A stretch of DNA of 64,000 nucleotides from CAIMWS01 sp964409245 (GTDB lineage: Bacteria; Verrucomicrobiota; Verrucomicrobiia; Limisphaerales; UBA1319). Position numbers and translations under genes: made by a program. The DNA lies in NCBI GenBank assembly GCA_964409245.1, contig CAYPCQ010000032.1, positions 7,308 to 71,307 on the forward strand, in the 5' to 3' direction. The notes beneath the pieces were generated by a model. It was not told the DNA's origin. It made no database searches and saw only the letters and a program-made list of their open reading frames with translations. This document shows positions 1-8,218 of this stretch, piece by piece; the first letter of the stretch is position 1, and every line of letters starts with the position of its first letter.

Positions 1-669
1 ATCGGGGCGAAACTGGCATTGCGGCTGCAAATGCCGTACGTCAATTTCTGCAAAGCGGTTAACGCCGCGAACGGTGCGCTGACCTTCACCAGCCTGCTAT
101 TTGGCGGCAAAATCCTGGCTGACCTGCGGTTGCCGGACAACCGCGGCATCGTCAGCCTTTACCCTGGCTCCTTCCCCCCCGATGCAGGCCAAAGCGAGCG
201 GACTCCCGCCGTGGAGAAAATCGATCTGCCCGCGGAGGCGGGCCGGGTAGTCTTCAAACAAATGATCGAGCCGGACGCCACGGATGTGGATATCACCAAA
301 CAGGAGGTGCTGGTGGCGGTGGGGCGGGGGATTGAGACCCAGGATAATCTCAGCCTGGCGGAGGATTTGGCGGCGGTGTTGCAGGGCGCGGTGTGCGCCT
401 CGCGCCCGGTGATCGACCAGGGGTGGCTGCCGCTGACCAGGCAGGTCGGAAAATCGGGCATGACGGTGAAGCCGAAATTCTACCTGGCGGCCGGCATCAG
501 CGGGGCGCCGGAACATGTCGAGGGCATGAAGAACTCCGCGCTGACCATCGCCATCAACAAGGATGCGGCGGCGCCCATTTTCGACGTGGCCCACTACGGG
601 ATTTGCGGCGACCTGCTGGAAATATTGCCGGTGTTGACGGAAGCCATCAAAGCGCGCCAAGGCGCCTAG
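1..669 (+). CDS. etfA: Electron transfer flavoprotein subunit alpha (5' truncated)
   Basis: This is the C-terminal part of an ETF alpha subunit. The reading frame is open from base 1, so the true start lies before the window. The last 90 or so residues carry the FAD-binding domain, with the family signatures SRPVIDQGW, RQVGKSG and a YLAAGISGAPEH stretch, followed by NKDAAAPIFDVAHYGI. With EtfB, which is expected just upstream, the protein accepts electrons from flavin dehydrogenases such as acyl-CoA dehydrogenases and passes them on. The next gene starts 24 bases later and encodes the likely membrane acceptor. The family call is firm. Whether this ETF is of the bifurcating type cannot be judged without EtfB and the N-terminus. 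Confidence 0.93.
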   Translation: MGAKLALRLQMPYVNFCKAVNAANGALTFTSLLFGGKILADLRLPDNRGIVSLYPGSFPPDAGQSERTPAVEKIDLPAEAGRVVFKQMIEPDATDVDITKQEVLVAVGRGIETQDNLSLAEDLAAVLQGAVCASRPVIDQGWLPLTRQVGKSGMTVKPKFYLAAGISGAPEHVEGMKNSALTIAINKDAAAPIFDVAHYGICGDLLEILPVLTEAIKARQGA

Positions 670-693
670 AATCCCCAAGGCCAGGAAATCGCT

Positions 694-2688
694 ATGGATC
701 CTGTTAAAATCAACCTTCTGGGAGTGCCGGGCTGGGTGGTGCTCTGGCTGCTGGCCATGGCCAGCTTCGGTGTGTTTGGCCGCCGGGCCTGGCAGATCAT
801 CGGCTTGCTGCTGCAAGCCCGGCCGGAAAACCGGTTTGGCCAGCTCGGGCAACGGGTGCGGCATTTCATCCAGCATGTGCTGCTGCAGCGGCGCATCTTC
901 CAGGAGCGCAGCATCGGGCTGCCTCATTTCCTGATCTTTTGGGGCTTCGTGGTTTATGCGGCCTGTTTTAATTGGAGCCTGATCCGGGGCTTGTTCCCGT
1001 TCCTGCCGGTTCCTTACCCGGACGAGGTCGGGATCGTGGCGTTCCTGTTGGAAGCCTTTTCCCTGCTGGTATTGATAGCCCTGGGGGTGGCGGCGGCCCG
1101 GCGGGCTTTTTTTCCGCCGCCCTTTCTTCATCTGAGCCTGGATGCCAACCTCATCTTGAGCCTGATCGCTTTGCTGATGTTGAGCACCCTGTTTGGCCTG
1201 AGCTTCCGCCAGGTGGCGGAAGGCCCGGCCGCCAGCCTGCCCCTTTTAAGCGGCGCGCTGGCCGGGGTGATCCAGCAGTCTCCCGCCCTGGCCGGGTCGG
1301 CCATCGGTTGGTCCCAGGCCATGTGGTGGCTGCATATGATCATCGTGATGGGCTTCCTGGTTTACCTGCCGTATTCCAAGCACTGCCATTTGCTGGCTTC
1401 GCCCTTCAACGTGTTTTTTGGCAGCCTGCGCCCGGCCGGGGATCTGGGGATGGCCGGCGCCCAGGAAGACCAGGCCGGCGGCGCGAGCCGCTGGAGCGAG
1501 TTCACCTGGAAACAGCTGCTCAGCGGGTTTTCCTGCGCCGAGTGCGGCCGTTGCGACCGGATCTGCCCGGCCCAGACTTCCGGTTACGCTCTCTCTCCCC
1601 AGCAAATCATCCAAAAGCTGAAGAAACATGCCTTGGAAGCGGGCTTGGGCGGCCATGGCGCGGGCGGCGGCAATGGCCAGCCGGCCTTTGTGGGGGAGAC
1701 CGTGAAGGATGCGGAAATATGGGCCTGCACCACCTGCCTGGCCTGCATGGAGCGCTGCGCCGTGCTCAATGAGCAGGTGCCCATCATTGTGCAAATGCGC
1801 CGCTCCCTGATCGGGCAGGGGACGCTGGATCGCACGGTGCAGGACATGCTCGCCAACCTTGCCCGTTACGGCAACTCGTTCGGGAAGTCCGACCGCCTGC
1901 GCGCCCGGTGGACCCAGAGCCTGGGCTGGAAGATCAAGGACGCCCGCAAAGAGGAGGTGGAATACCTTTGGTTCCTGGGCGATTATGCGTCGTTCGATCC
2001 ACGCCTGGAGGCGATCACCAAGCTCACTGCCGGCCTGTTCCAAAAGGCCGGGGTGGATTTTGGCATCCTTTACGAAGGGGAACGCAACGCGGGCAACGAC
2101 GTCCGCCGGGTGGGCGAAGAGGGTTTGTTCGACCTGCTGCGGGAGAAGAATCTGCAGGCGCTGGCCAAGGCCAGATTCAAGACCATCGTCACCACCGATC
2201 CGCATACCTACAACACGCTGAAGAACGAATACCGCTGGGAAGATCCGGCCGTGACGGTCCTCCACTACACCGGGTTGCTGGAGCAGTTGATCACCTCCGG
2301 GCGGCTCGCCCTGGCCCGGAAAATCCCGGGCCGGGTCACCTACCACGATCCCTGCTACCTGGGCCGGTATAATCAAATATATGAGCCGCCCCGGAACATC
2401 CTGCGGCAGTTGGGCTGCGAGGTGGTGGAGATGCCCCGGAACCGGCTTTGGAGCTACTGCTGCGGGGCCGGCGGGGGGCGGATCTGGATGGAGGATGCCC
2501 CGGGCATCAAGGAGCGGCCGGCGGAAAGCCGGGTCCGCGAAGCCGCCGCGCTGGAGCAGGTGGCCACGCTGGCCGTGGCCTGCCCCAAAGATATCGTCAT
2601 GTTCCGCGACGCCATCAAGACCACCGGGCAGGAGGGACGCCTGGTGGTGAAAGATATTGCCGAATTGGTGGCCGAAGCGATGGCCTGA
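694..2688 (+). CDS. Membrane FeS ETF:quinone oxidoreductase (EMO/FadF/EtfD type)
   Basis: This 664-residue protein has an N-terminal NarI-like membrane part (about residues 1-250, several hydrophobic helices, candidate haem histidines in GLPHFLIFWGF and WWLHMIIVMGF). Two 4Fe-4S motifs follow, CAECGRCDRICP near residue 283 and CTTCLACMERC near 347, then a CCG-type cysteine region (YHDPCYLGR near 553, SYCCGAGGGR near 587). The order matches proteins that take electrons from ETF into the menaquinone pool. An earlier CCG-like segment (FLGDYASFDPR) has lost its cysteines. The ATG is preceded by AGGA. It sits directly after etfA and before the Hdr-like genes, so it is probably the quinone-side partner of this ETF. 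The family is clear; substrate coupling is inferred. Confidence 0.85.
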   Translation: MDPVKINLLGVPGWVVLWLLAMASFGVFGRRAWQIIGLLLQARPENRFGQLGQRVRHFIQHVLLQRRIFQERSIGLPHFLIFWGFVVYAACFNWSLIRGLFPFLPVPYPDEVGIVAFLLEAFSLLVLIALGVAAARRAFFPPPFLHLSLDANLILSLIALLMLSTLFGLSFRQVAEGPAASLPLLSGALAGVIQQSPALAGSAIGWSQAMWWLHMIIVMGFLVYLPYSKHCHLLASPFNVFFGSLRPAGDLGMAGAQEDQAGGASRWSEFTWKQLLSGFSCAECGRCDRICPAQTSGYALSPQQIIQKLKKHALEAGLGGHGAGGGNGQPAFVGETVKDAEIWACTTCLACMERCAVLNEQVPIIVQMRRSLIGQGTLDRTVQDMLANLARYGNSFGKSDRLRARWTQSLGWKIKDARKEEVEYLWFLGDYASFDPRLEAITKLTAGLFQKAGVDFGILYEGERNAGNDVRRVGEEGLFDLLREKNLQALAKARFKTIVTTDPHTYNTLKNEYRWEDPAVTVLHYTGLLEQLITSGRLALARKIPGRVTYHDPCYLGRYNQIYEPPRNILRQLGCEVVEMPRNRLWSYCCGAGGGRIWMEDAPGIKERPAESRVREAAALEQVATLAVACPKDIVMFRDAIKTTGQEGRLVVKDIAELVAEAMA

Positions 2689-2709
2689 CCCACGAAAGGA
2701 GAAACCGCC

Positions 2710-3915
2710 ATGGTAACAACCGCCGAAGCCCCGGAGTGTTCGCCCAAGACGACCCTGGAAACCATATTGTCATCCCCGGAGGGCAAACGGATCCTCAGCT
2801 GCATCCAATGCGGCACCTGCGCCGGCGCCTGCCCCTACGGGGAATACATGGACTACCCGCCGCGCCGCATCATCAACCTGCTGCGCCGCGGCAATGTGGA
2901 GGAGGTGTTCAAATCGGACAGCATGCTGCGCTGTGTGGCCTGCTATGCGTGCATGGCCAAGTGCCCGCGGGGCATCCGGCTGTCGGATATCCTCCTGCCG
3001 CTGGTCAAGGAGCAGACGCTGATCAACCTGCCCGAGATGCCCGCCGAGCTGCAGAAAGCGCTCCAGAACACGCTGCGCTACGGCAATCCCATGGGCGAAT
3101 CCTCCCGCAAGCGCGCCGCGTGGGCCGCCACCTCCAAAATCCCGGTGCCGATCCTCGCCGATCTCAAGCGGCCGGTGGATGTGCTCTGGTTTGTGGAGTG
3201 TTACACCTCCTATTACAGCCGCGGCCAGGACAACAGCCGGGCCGTCGCCAAGCTGTTCCACGCCCTGGGCATTGATTTCGCGATCCTCGGCAACGAGGAA
3301 AAATGCGCGGGGGATTGCGGCCAGCTGACCTGGGAGTCGGGCCTGTTCGAGACCCTGACCGACTACAACATGGCCATCTTCCATAAATATAAATTCAACC
3401 GGATCGTGACCGGCGACGCCCACGCGTTCAACGCCTTCCGCATCCGTTATCCCATGTACGGCTTTGCTTACCCGGTGGAGCAAACTTCCACCTTCTTCGT
3501 GCCTTTCCTGGACCGGTTGAAACCGCTGTTCAAGAAAAAGCTCAACTATACGGTCACGTATCACGATGCCTGCTGCCTCGGGCGCCGGGCGGGAAAATAC
3601 GAGGAGCCCCGGGAGCTGCTGCGGGCCATTCCCGGCATCCGGCTGGTCGAGATGGCCCACCACCGCATCAATTCCATCTGCTGCGGGGGCGGGGGCGGAG
3701 GGATGTGGCTGGACACCTTCTTCAAGGCCAGGGGCATGGAGCGGTTGTCCGAGCGCCGCGTTCACGAAGCCATCCGCACCGGGGCGGATGTGCTGGCCGT
3801 ATCCTGTCCCTATGAAATCTACCGGTTCGAGGACGCCCTGAAGGTCATTCCGCATGAGCAGCCCATGGTTGTGCGGGATGTGGTCGAACTGATGGCCGAG
3901 GCGCTGGGGGATTGA
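2710..3915 (+). CDS. Heterodisulfide reductase HdrC-HdrB-like fused FeS protein
   Basis: This 401-residue soluble protein begins with an HdrC-like ferredoxin part holding two 4Fe-4S motifs (CIQCGTCAGACP near residue 30, CVACYACMAKCP near 74). It continues into an HdrB-like part. The second CCG motif is complete (YHDACCLGRR near 284 and SICCGGGGGG near 322); the first is only partial (VECYTSYY, KCAGDCG). HdrB CCG domains bind noncubane 4Fe-4S clusters that handle disulfide or electron-pair chemistry. The ATG follows a strong AAAGGAG site. With HdrA next, all three Hdr functions are present in two genes. The physiological disulfide or acceptor is unknown, and methanogen-type CoM/CoB chemistry is not expected here. 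Confidence 0.85.
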   Translation: MVTTAEAPECSPKTTLETILSSPEGKRILSCIQCGTCAGACPYGEYMDYPPRRIINLLRRGNVEEVFKSDSMLRCVACYACMAKCPRGIRLSDILLPLVKEQTLINLPEMPAELQKALQNTLRYGNPMGESSRKRAAWAATSKIPVPILADLKRPVDVLWFVECYTSYYSRGQDNSRAVAKLFHALGIDFAILGNEEKCAGDCGQLTWESGLFETLTDYNMAIFHKYKFNRIVTGDAHAFNAFRIRYPMYGFAYPVEQTSTFFVPFLDRLKPLFKKKLNYTVTYHDACCLGRRAGKYEEPRELLRAIPGIRLVEMAHHRINSICCGGGGGGMWLDTFFKARGMERLSERRVHEAIRTGADVLAVSCPYEIYRFEDALKVIPHEQPMVVRDVVELMAEALGD

Positions 3916-3972
3916 ACTTGCCCGGCTTGTTCCTGGGATTGAGCAACTTTAAACCTTAACCGCAAGCACCTT

Positions 3973-6012
3973 ATGGTAAGCCAAAAAAAAGAGCCGGTCC
4001 GCATCGGTTTTTTTATCTGCCAATGCGGGATGAATATTGCCAGCGTGGTCGATGTGGAGAAGGTGGCCAGCCAGGCGGCCGCCTTGCCCGGGGTGGTGGT
4101 TTCCCGGACCTACAAGTATATGTGCTCCGACCCGGGCCAGGAATTGATCCAACAGGACATCCGCGACCAGCGGTTGAACCGGGTGATCGTCGCCGCCTGC
4201 TCGCCGCTCCTGCACGAACACACCTTCCGGGAAGCCGTGGCCAAAGGAGGGCTTAATCCCTATTACTTCCAGATGGTCAATATCCGGGAACACGATGCCT
4301 GGGTGCATACGGATCGCGGGGAGGCCACCCGGAAAGCCATGGCCCTGGCCAGGGCCGCCGTGCAGCGTGTGCCCTGGCACAAGCCGCTGGATGTGAAGCA
4401 TGTTGCCATCGCCCCCAATGTCCTGGTCGTGGGGGGAGGCATCGCGGGCATCCACGCTGCGCTGACCCTGGCCAACGGGGGCAAGCACGTTTACCTCGTG
4501 GAGCGGGAGGCCACCATCGGCGGCCACATGGCCAGGTTCGACAAAACCTTCCCCACGCTGGATTGCGCCGCCTGTGTGCTGTCGCCCAAGATGGCCGCTG
4601 CTGGTTCGCATCGCAATATTACGCTTTGGACCTATTCCGACGTGATCAAGGTGGATGGCAGCGTGGGCAACTACAAGGTCACCGTCCGGCGCAAGCCGCG
4701 CTACGTGCTGGAGGATCTTTGCACCGGCTGCCTGGAATGTGTGAACGCCTGCATCTACAAGGAGCCCAAGTTCCCGGATGAATTCAACCTGGGCCTGGGC
4801 AAGCGCAAGCCGGTTTACCTTCCCTTCCCGCAAGCCATTCCCGCCGTGGCAACCATCGATCCCGAAACGTGCATCGAGCTGAAAACTGGCAAATGCAAGA
4901 AGACCTGTGTGGAAGCCTGTGCCGACCGCCAGGCCATCGACTTCAAGCAGAAGGAGGAAATCCGTGACGTCGTGGTGGGGACCGTCATCGTGGCCACTGG
5001 ATTCCAAACCTTCGATCCCAGGAAAGTGCCATATTACGGCTATGGCGCTTATCCCAACGTTTATACCAGCCTGGAAGTGGAGCGCCTGGTCAATGCCTCC
5101 GGCCCCACGGGCGGGGAGATCGTTTTGCGCGATGGCCGGCGGCCCAAAAAGGTGGCCATCGTCCATTGCGTCGGCTCGCGCGATGAGAACACCAACCGCT
5201 GGTGCTCGCGGGTGTGCTGCCTGTATTCGCTGAAGCTGGCCCACTTGATCCACGAGCGGACCGGCGCGGCGATTTATAACTATTACATCGATATCCGCAC
5301 GCCCGGCAAACACATGGAGGAGTTTTACAATCGCATCTGCGAGGAGGGGGTGAACCTGATCCGCGGCCGCGTGGCCGATGTTTACCCGGACCAGGCGCCG
5401 GAGGCTGAAGGCCGGCTGATCGTGCAGGCCGAGGATACGCTGATGAACGCGATCTCCAAGAACTCCGTGGACATGGTGGTGCTGGCGGTGGGATTGGAGG
5501 CCAATCCGGACGCCCAGAATATCCGGCGCATGTTCAACATGAGCTGCAGCAACGAGGGCTTCTTCCTGGAGCGCCATCCCAAGCTGGCGCCGGTGAGCAC
5601 CTTCACCGATGGCATTTTTCTGGCCGGTTGCTGCCAGGGGCCGAAGGATATCCCTGATTCCGTGGCCCAGGCGGGCGCCGCCGCCGCGGAGGTTTTTGCC
5701 CTCATCGATAAAGGCCACGTGGAAATGGAGCCGAACACCGCCTATGTGCTGGAGGATGAATGCTCCGGCTGCAAATCCTGCATGCCCTTGTGCCCCTACA
5801 GCGCCATCTCTTTCGAGCCGGAAAAGGAGGCTGCCCACATCAACGAGGCGCTCTGCAAAGGCTGCGGCACCTGCGTGGCATCCTGCCCTTCGGGGTCCAT
5901 CAAACAAAATTTGTTTGAGGACGAGCAGATCTTCAGCGAAATATCGGGAATCCTCGCGGCCGATATGCCCCAAATAGCTGCGGCGGAGGTTGTTGCACAG
6001 CCCGCCGGTTGA
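3973..6012 (+). CDS. hdrA: HdrA-like FAD/iron-sulfur electron-transfer protein
   Basis: This is a full-length 679-residue HdrA homologue. It has an N-terminal Cys-containing domain (FFICQCGMNIAS), a Rossmann FAD motif VVGGGIAGIHAA near residue 151, the HdrA cysteine signature LDCAACVLSPKM near 195, and an inserted ferredoxin-like region (CTGCLECVNAC near 250, CKKTCVEAC near 307). Two C-terminal 4Fe-4S motifs follow (CSGCKSCMPLCP near 597, CKGCGTCVASCP near 628). In known Hdr complexes the HdrA flavin is the bifurcation site. It is the last gene of the etf-EMO-hdr operon and is followed by a terminator at 6065. Bifurcation here is an inference from homology, not something the sequence proves. 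Confidence 0.88.
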   Translation: MVSQKKEPVRIGFFICQCGMNIASVVDVEKVASQAAALPGVVVSRTYKYMCSDPGQELIQQDIRDQRLNRVIVAACSPLLHEHTFREAVAKGGLNPYYFQMVNIREHDAWVHTDRGEATRKAMALARAAVQRVPWHKPLDVKHVAIAPNVLVVGGGIAGIHAALTLANGGKHVYLVEREATIGGHMARFDKTFPTLDCAACVLSPKMAAAGSHRNITLWTYSDVIKVDGSVGNYKVTVRRKPRYVLEDLCTGCLECVNACIYKEPKFPDEFNLGLGKRKPVYLPFPQAIPAVATIDPETCIELKTGKCKKTCVEACADRQAIDFKQKEEIRDVVVGTVIVATGFQTFDPRKVPYYGYGAYPNVYTSLEVERLVNASGPTGGEIVLRDGRRPKKVAIVHCVGSRDENTNRWCSRVCCLYSLKLAHLIHERTGAAIYNYYIDIRTPGKHMEEFYNRICEEGVNLIRGRVADVYPDQAPEAEGRLIVQAEDTLMNAISKNSVDMVVLAVGLEANPDAQNIRRMFNMSCSNEGFFLERHPKLAPVSTFTDGIFLAGCCQGPKDIPDSVAQAGAAAAEVFALIDKGHVEMEPNTAYVLEDECSGCKSCMPLCPYSAISFEPEKEAAHINEALCKGCGTCVASCPSGSIKQNLFEDEQIFSEISGILAADMPQIAAAEVVAQPAG

Positions 6013-6064
6013 GGGATTGGGAAGTCCGGCCAGGCCTTTGGCTGACCTCCGGCCGGGGGCTGGA

Positions 6065-6094
6065 GGCGGGCGGGGATACCCCCGCCTTTTTTTT
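6065..6094 (+). terminator. Rho-independent terminator after the etf-hdr operon
   Basis: A GGCGGG arm (6065-6070) can pair with CCCGCC (6081-6086) across a 10-base loop that allows two further G-C pairs. An uninterrupted run of eight T follows at 6087-6094. It lies 52 bases after the HdrA stop and before ribBA, so it separates the redox operon from the riboflavin genes. Confidence 0.75.
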
Positions 6095-6143
6095 ATTGCT
6101 GAATTCCGTCCGGCGATGGTTTAGCTTCCTCGCGGTTTTATGT

Positions 6144-7343
6144 ATGAAGAGCCATTTGGACTCGATTGAGTCAGTCATTGAAGACATCAAGAACGGCCGG
6201 TTGGTGGTGGTGGTGGATGACGAGGACCGCGAAAATGAAGGGGACTTGATCATGGCCGCTGAACATGCGACGCCCGAAGCCATCAATTTCATGGCTCGGT
6301 TCGGCCGCGGTTTGGTCTGCGTGCCCACCACGGGTGAGCGTTTGCAGCAGTTGGGCATCCCCGAGATGGTCAACCAGAACCGGGAAAGCTTCAAAACGGA
6401 TTTCCAGGTGACGGTGGATGCCGCCCAGGGCATCACTACCGGCATCAGCGCGGCGGACCGCGCCCGCACCATCCAACTCATGGCTGACGCCCGCACCATG
6501 CCGCAGGATCTGGTCCAGCCGGGCCACGTTTTCCCCTTGCGCGCCAAGCCGGGTGGCGTGCTGCAGCGGGCCGGCCATACCGAGGCCGCGGTGGATCTGG
6601 TCCGGCTCGCGGGGTGCCGTCCCATGGGCATCATCTGTGAAATCATGAGCGACGACGGCACCATGGCGCGCCTGCCGGAGCTGCGGCGGTTCGCCAAAAA
6701 ACACCGGCTGAAGATCTGTTCCATCGAGGCGCTGATCCAATACCGCCGCCGCTGCGAAATCCTGGTGGAGCGGGTCGAGGTGGTGCAGCTGCCCACGGAA
6801 TACGGCAATTTCGAGCTGCATTTATACCGGTCCAAAACCGATGGCCAGCCGCATGTGGCGCTGGTCATGGGCAAGATCAGCAAAAACGAGCCCCTCCTGG
6901 TGCGGGTGCATAGTGAGTGCATGACCGGCGACGTGTTCGGATCCCAGCGCTGCGATTGCGGTCCCCAGCTGCACCAGGCTATGAAGCAGATTTCCCAGGC
7001 GGGCAAGGGGGTGCTGGTTTACATGCGCCAGGAGGGCCGGGGCATCGGGCTGACGCCCAAAATCCAAGCCTACAAATTGCAGGAGCGTGGGCTGGATACC
7101 GTGGAGGCCAACCTCAAACTCGGCTTCGCAACGGATTTGCGCGAATACGGCCTGGGCGCCCAAATCCTGGCGGATTTGGGGTTGAAAAAAATCCGGCTGC
7201 TGACGAACAATCCCAAGAAGCTGGTCGGGTTGCAGGGCTATGGGATCGAGATCATCGAGCAGTTGCCCATCCGCGTGAAGCCGAATCCCCATAATGCCCG
7301 CTACCTGGAAACAAAGCGCCAGAAACTGGGCCATTTGCTATAG
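6144..7343 (+). CDS. ribBA: Bifunctional DHBP synthase / GTP cyclohydrolase II
   Basis: This 399-residue protein catalyses the two entry reactions of riboflavin synthesis: GTP ring opening, and formation of 3,4-dihydroxy-2-butanone 4-phosphate from ribulose 5-phosphate. The RibB half (about 1-205) shows DDEDRENEGDL and the HVFPLRAKPGGVLQRAGHTE region. The RibA half shows the zinc-site cysteines in SECMTGDVFGSQRCDCGPQ and the RQEGRGIGL motif. The ATG at 6144 starts exactly where RibB homologues begin; reading further upstream would run through the terminator. ribH follows 10 bases after the stop, so the two are co-transcribed. Its flavin product fits the flavoprotein-rich upstream operon. No FMN riboswitch was recognised in the leader. 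Confidence 0.95.
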   Translation: MKSHLDSIESVIEDIKNGRLVVVVDDEDRENEGDLIMAAEHATPEAINFMARFGRGLVCVPTTGERLQQLGIPEMVNQNRESFKTDFQVTVDAAQGITTGISAADRARTIQLMADARTMPQDLVQPGHVFPLRAKPGGVLQRAGHTEAAVDLVRLAGCRPMGIICEIMSDDGTMARLPELRRFAKKHRLKICSIEALIQYRRRCEILVERVEVVQLPTEYGNFELHLYRSKTDGQPHVALVMGKISKNEPLLVRVHSECMTGDVFGSQRCDCGPQLHQAMKQISQAGKGVLVYMRQEGRGIGLTPKIQAYKLQERGLDTVEANLKLGFATDLREYGLGAQILADLGLKKIRLLTNNPKKLVGLQGYGIEIIEQLPIRVKPNPHNARYLETKRQKLGHLL

Positions 7344-7353
7344 AGGATCAAAT

Positions 7354-7842
7354 ATGCTGAAACCCGTCCGCAAAAAGAAATTGCGCGTCCCGCAGGGCGA
7401 ATTCTTCATCATCGCCTCCAAATATAACGCCCGCTATGTGGACGCCATGCTGCGGGCGGCCCAGGGAGCCCTTAAGGAAGCCGGTGTGACCCGGGTTCAG
7501 ACCATCCGGGTTCCCGGCGCTTTTGAAATTCCTGCGGTGGCCAGTTCCGTGGCGTGCCAGGACAGCAACGATCTGGCGGCCATCATTTGCCTGGGCGTTG
7601 TGATTCGGGGGGAGACGGCTCATGCCCAACTGGTTGCGGAGGGGGTCACCCATGCCCTGGCCGGTCTGCAAGTCAGCTTCCATCTGCCCGTGATCCATGG
7701 CGTCTTGCTGCTCGATAACGAGGAGCAGGCCAGGGTCCGGTGCCTCGGCAAGGAACACAATCGCGGCCTGGAGGCTGCCCAAACCGCCCTGGCCATGGCG
7801 GCCGTCATGGAAAAGGTGTTTCCCGACGATGTGCCGTTTTAA
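7354..7842 (+). CDS. ribH: 6,7-dimethyl-8-ribityllumazine synthase
   Basis: This 162-residue lumazine synthase condenses the RibA/RibD-derived aminouracil with the RibB product. Family features visible are RVPGAFEIPAVA, the GVVIRGETAHAQL segment with the conserved catalytic-loop histidine, and VIHGVLLLDNEEQA. The start at 7354 leaves a 10-base spacer after ribBA. In many bacteria nusB follows ribH; here a 376-base gap and an unrelated ATP-grasp gene follow. ribD and ribE are not in the window. Confidence 0.94.
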   Translation: MLKPVRKKKLRVPQGEFFIIASKYNARYVDAMLRAAQGALKEAGVTRVQTIRVPGAFEIPAVASSVACQDSNDLAAIICLGVVIRGETAHAQLVAEGVTHALAGLQVSFHLPVIHGVLLLDNEEQARVRCLGKEHNRGLEAAQTALAMAAVMEKVFPDDVPF

Positions 7843-8218
7843 GTTTTTTTCGGTTTTTGCCTGTGGCGAACCGGGGAGATTGGATGCAAACTGCTGGCTA
7901 TAAAAAGGATAGGATTTTTTTCAAGGGTTTCCACAGGGCTATTGCCTTCGGCCCGGTTTGTGTTATACCTCCCTTGCGAATCGACGCTTTGCGTTCCACG
8001 CCATGAACATTGATGCTGCTACGAGTCTGGAAGACGAGCCTGGCCCTACCCGGGCTTTCGAGGTATCCTTTACCATGGTCCCACCCTCCCCGGATACGGG
8101 CCAAACCATCACCGCCTTGGATCTGATGCTTCCGCATTCGCGTGTCGTATAAAAAACTGGCGGCGGCCGGATTCAACCTTCGGAACGGAGTGGGTTGTCC
8201 TTTGCGCCAGATTCATTT
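7843..8218. other. Intergenic region between ribH and the ATP-grasp gene
   Basis: No convincing gene was found in these 376 bases; the short frames lack any recognisable pattern. A weak sigma-70-like pair, TTGCCT (7942-7947) and TATACC (7964-7969) with a 16-base spacer, could serve the downstream ATP-grasp gene, but the match is poor. The stretch after ribH is T-rich with no clear hairpin. Confidence 0.35.

Noticed and set aside
6013..6143. FMN riboswitch before ribBA
   Set aside because: None of the conserved RFN element sequence blocks could be found. The region is occupied by the terminator of the preceding operon and a short leader.
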